Part shown: piece after piece, positions 7,102 through 7,286 of the stretch
Numbering within the stretch: the stretch's first letter is position 1
Layout: each line of letters opens with the position of its first letter
Origin: Tannerella sp.
Lineage (GTDB): Bacteria > Bacteroidota > Bacteroidia > Bacteroidales > Tannerellaceae
Reading direction: 5' to 3'
NCBI GenBank assembly: GCA_031275525.1
Contig: JAISOP010000213.1
Coordinates: 1 to 7,286, forward strand
DNA length: 7,286 nucleotides
The notes under the pieces: generated by a model
Databases searched by the model: none
What the model saw: the letters and a program-made list of their open reading frames with translations, nothing else
Told to the model about the DNA's origin: nothing
Program-made: the position numbers and the translations under genes

Positions 7102-7286
7102 TTTCCAAGAAGTGGAAATGAAAAAAAACGTTCGGGATAGAAATTTCCGGAAGCCGGAAATGAAAAAAACGTTCGGGATAGGAATTTCCGGATTCCGGAA
7201 ACGAAAAAAACGTTCGGGATAGAAATTTCCGGAAGCCGGAAATGAAAAAAACGTTCGGGATAGGAATTTCCGGATTCCGGAAATGA
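7102..7286. repeat. Tandem array of 41-bp palindrome plus A-tract units, continuing past the window
   Basis: Four complete units and one partial unit begin at 7102, 7144, 7185, 7226 and 7267. Each has a 17-nt near-perfect palindrome of type TTTCCGG-N3-CCGGAAA, then TGA or CGA merging into a tract of seven or eight A, then CGTTCGGGATAG. The spacing is 41 bp, except 42 in the first unit because of one extra A. The units at 7144 and 7226 are identical over 41 bp. Units alternate between loop AAG (7144, 7226) and loop ATT (7185, 7267), giving an 82-bp higher-order period. The period is not a multiple of three, so no reading frame is conserved from unit to unit. The last unit is cut by the window end. 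Confidence 0.95.

Noticed and set aside
6953..7222. An 89-codon open frame on the + strand overlapping the rhamnosidase end and the repeat array
   Set aside because: It begins inside the rhamnosidase gene in another frame. The 41-bp period shifts the frame at each unit, so repeated units encode different peptides; it has no ribosome site and ends inside the array.
7023..7286. CRISPR array
   Set aside because: There are no unique spacers: the whole 41-bp unit is conserved, and no cas gene is in view.
7102..7286. A series of tandem rho-independent terminators
   Set aside because: On the + strand each hairpin is followed by A, not T. On the - strand the T-tract comes about 15 bases after the preceding hairpin, too far for an intrinsic terminator.

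Overview
The window reads as chromosomal DNA of a member of the order Bacteroidales. It carries an adjacent DUF3575/DUF3868 pair of the kind found in Bacteroidales surface (fimbria-type) loci, a nucleoside kinase carrying a threonyl-tRNA-synthetase-like N-terminal half, a large exported GH78 alpha-L-rhamnosidase, few Shine-Dalgarno sites, and a possible Bacteroidetes-type promoter (TTG, about 20 bp, then a near match to TAnnTTTG). An oral or gut Tannerellaceae/Porphyromonadaceae-like host is possible, but the sequence alone does not settle this. All four real genes lie on the + strand.

Layout: (1) 12-1685, a cytoplasmic P-loop nucleoside (uridine-type) kinase. (2) 1686-1950, an AT-rich intergenic stretch with a modest terminator-like hairpin at 1770-1798 and a candidate promoter at 1830-1860. 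(3) 1951-2613 and 2626-4191, a two-gene operon with a 12-bp gap: a DUF3575 beta-barrel-like envelope protein, then a DUF3868 protein with an OmpA-like domain and a TPR-like C-terminus. (4) 4256-4297, a strong hairpin with an 11-bp perfect outer stem that most likely ends this operon. (5) 4306/4330-7005, an exported GH78 alpha-L-rhamnosidase. (6) 7006-7286, non-coding DNA consisting almost wholly of a tandem array of 41-bp units, each carrying a 17-nt palindrome and an A-tract. The array runs off the window end.

The genes do not form one pathway. The DUF3575/DUF3868 pair probably works together in the envelope, but no fimbrillin or other structural subunit follows it. The rhamnosidase would remove terminal L-rhamnose from glycans or plant/host glycosides, but no SusC/SusD, regulator or other glycosidase is in view. 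The kinase is housekeeping-like.

The least explained element is the repeat array at the 3' end. Its inner units are nearly identical and alternate between two versions (an 82-bp higher-order period). The units next to the rhamnosidase are diverged, yet they keep the ability to form the hairpin through paired substitutions. This points to a structured repeat family rather than coding sequence, a CRISPR or ordinary terminators.
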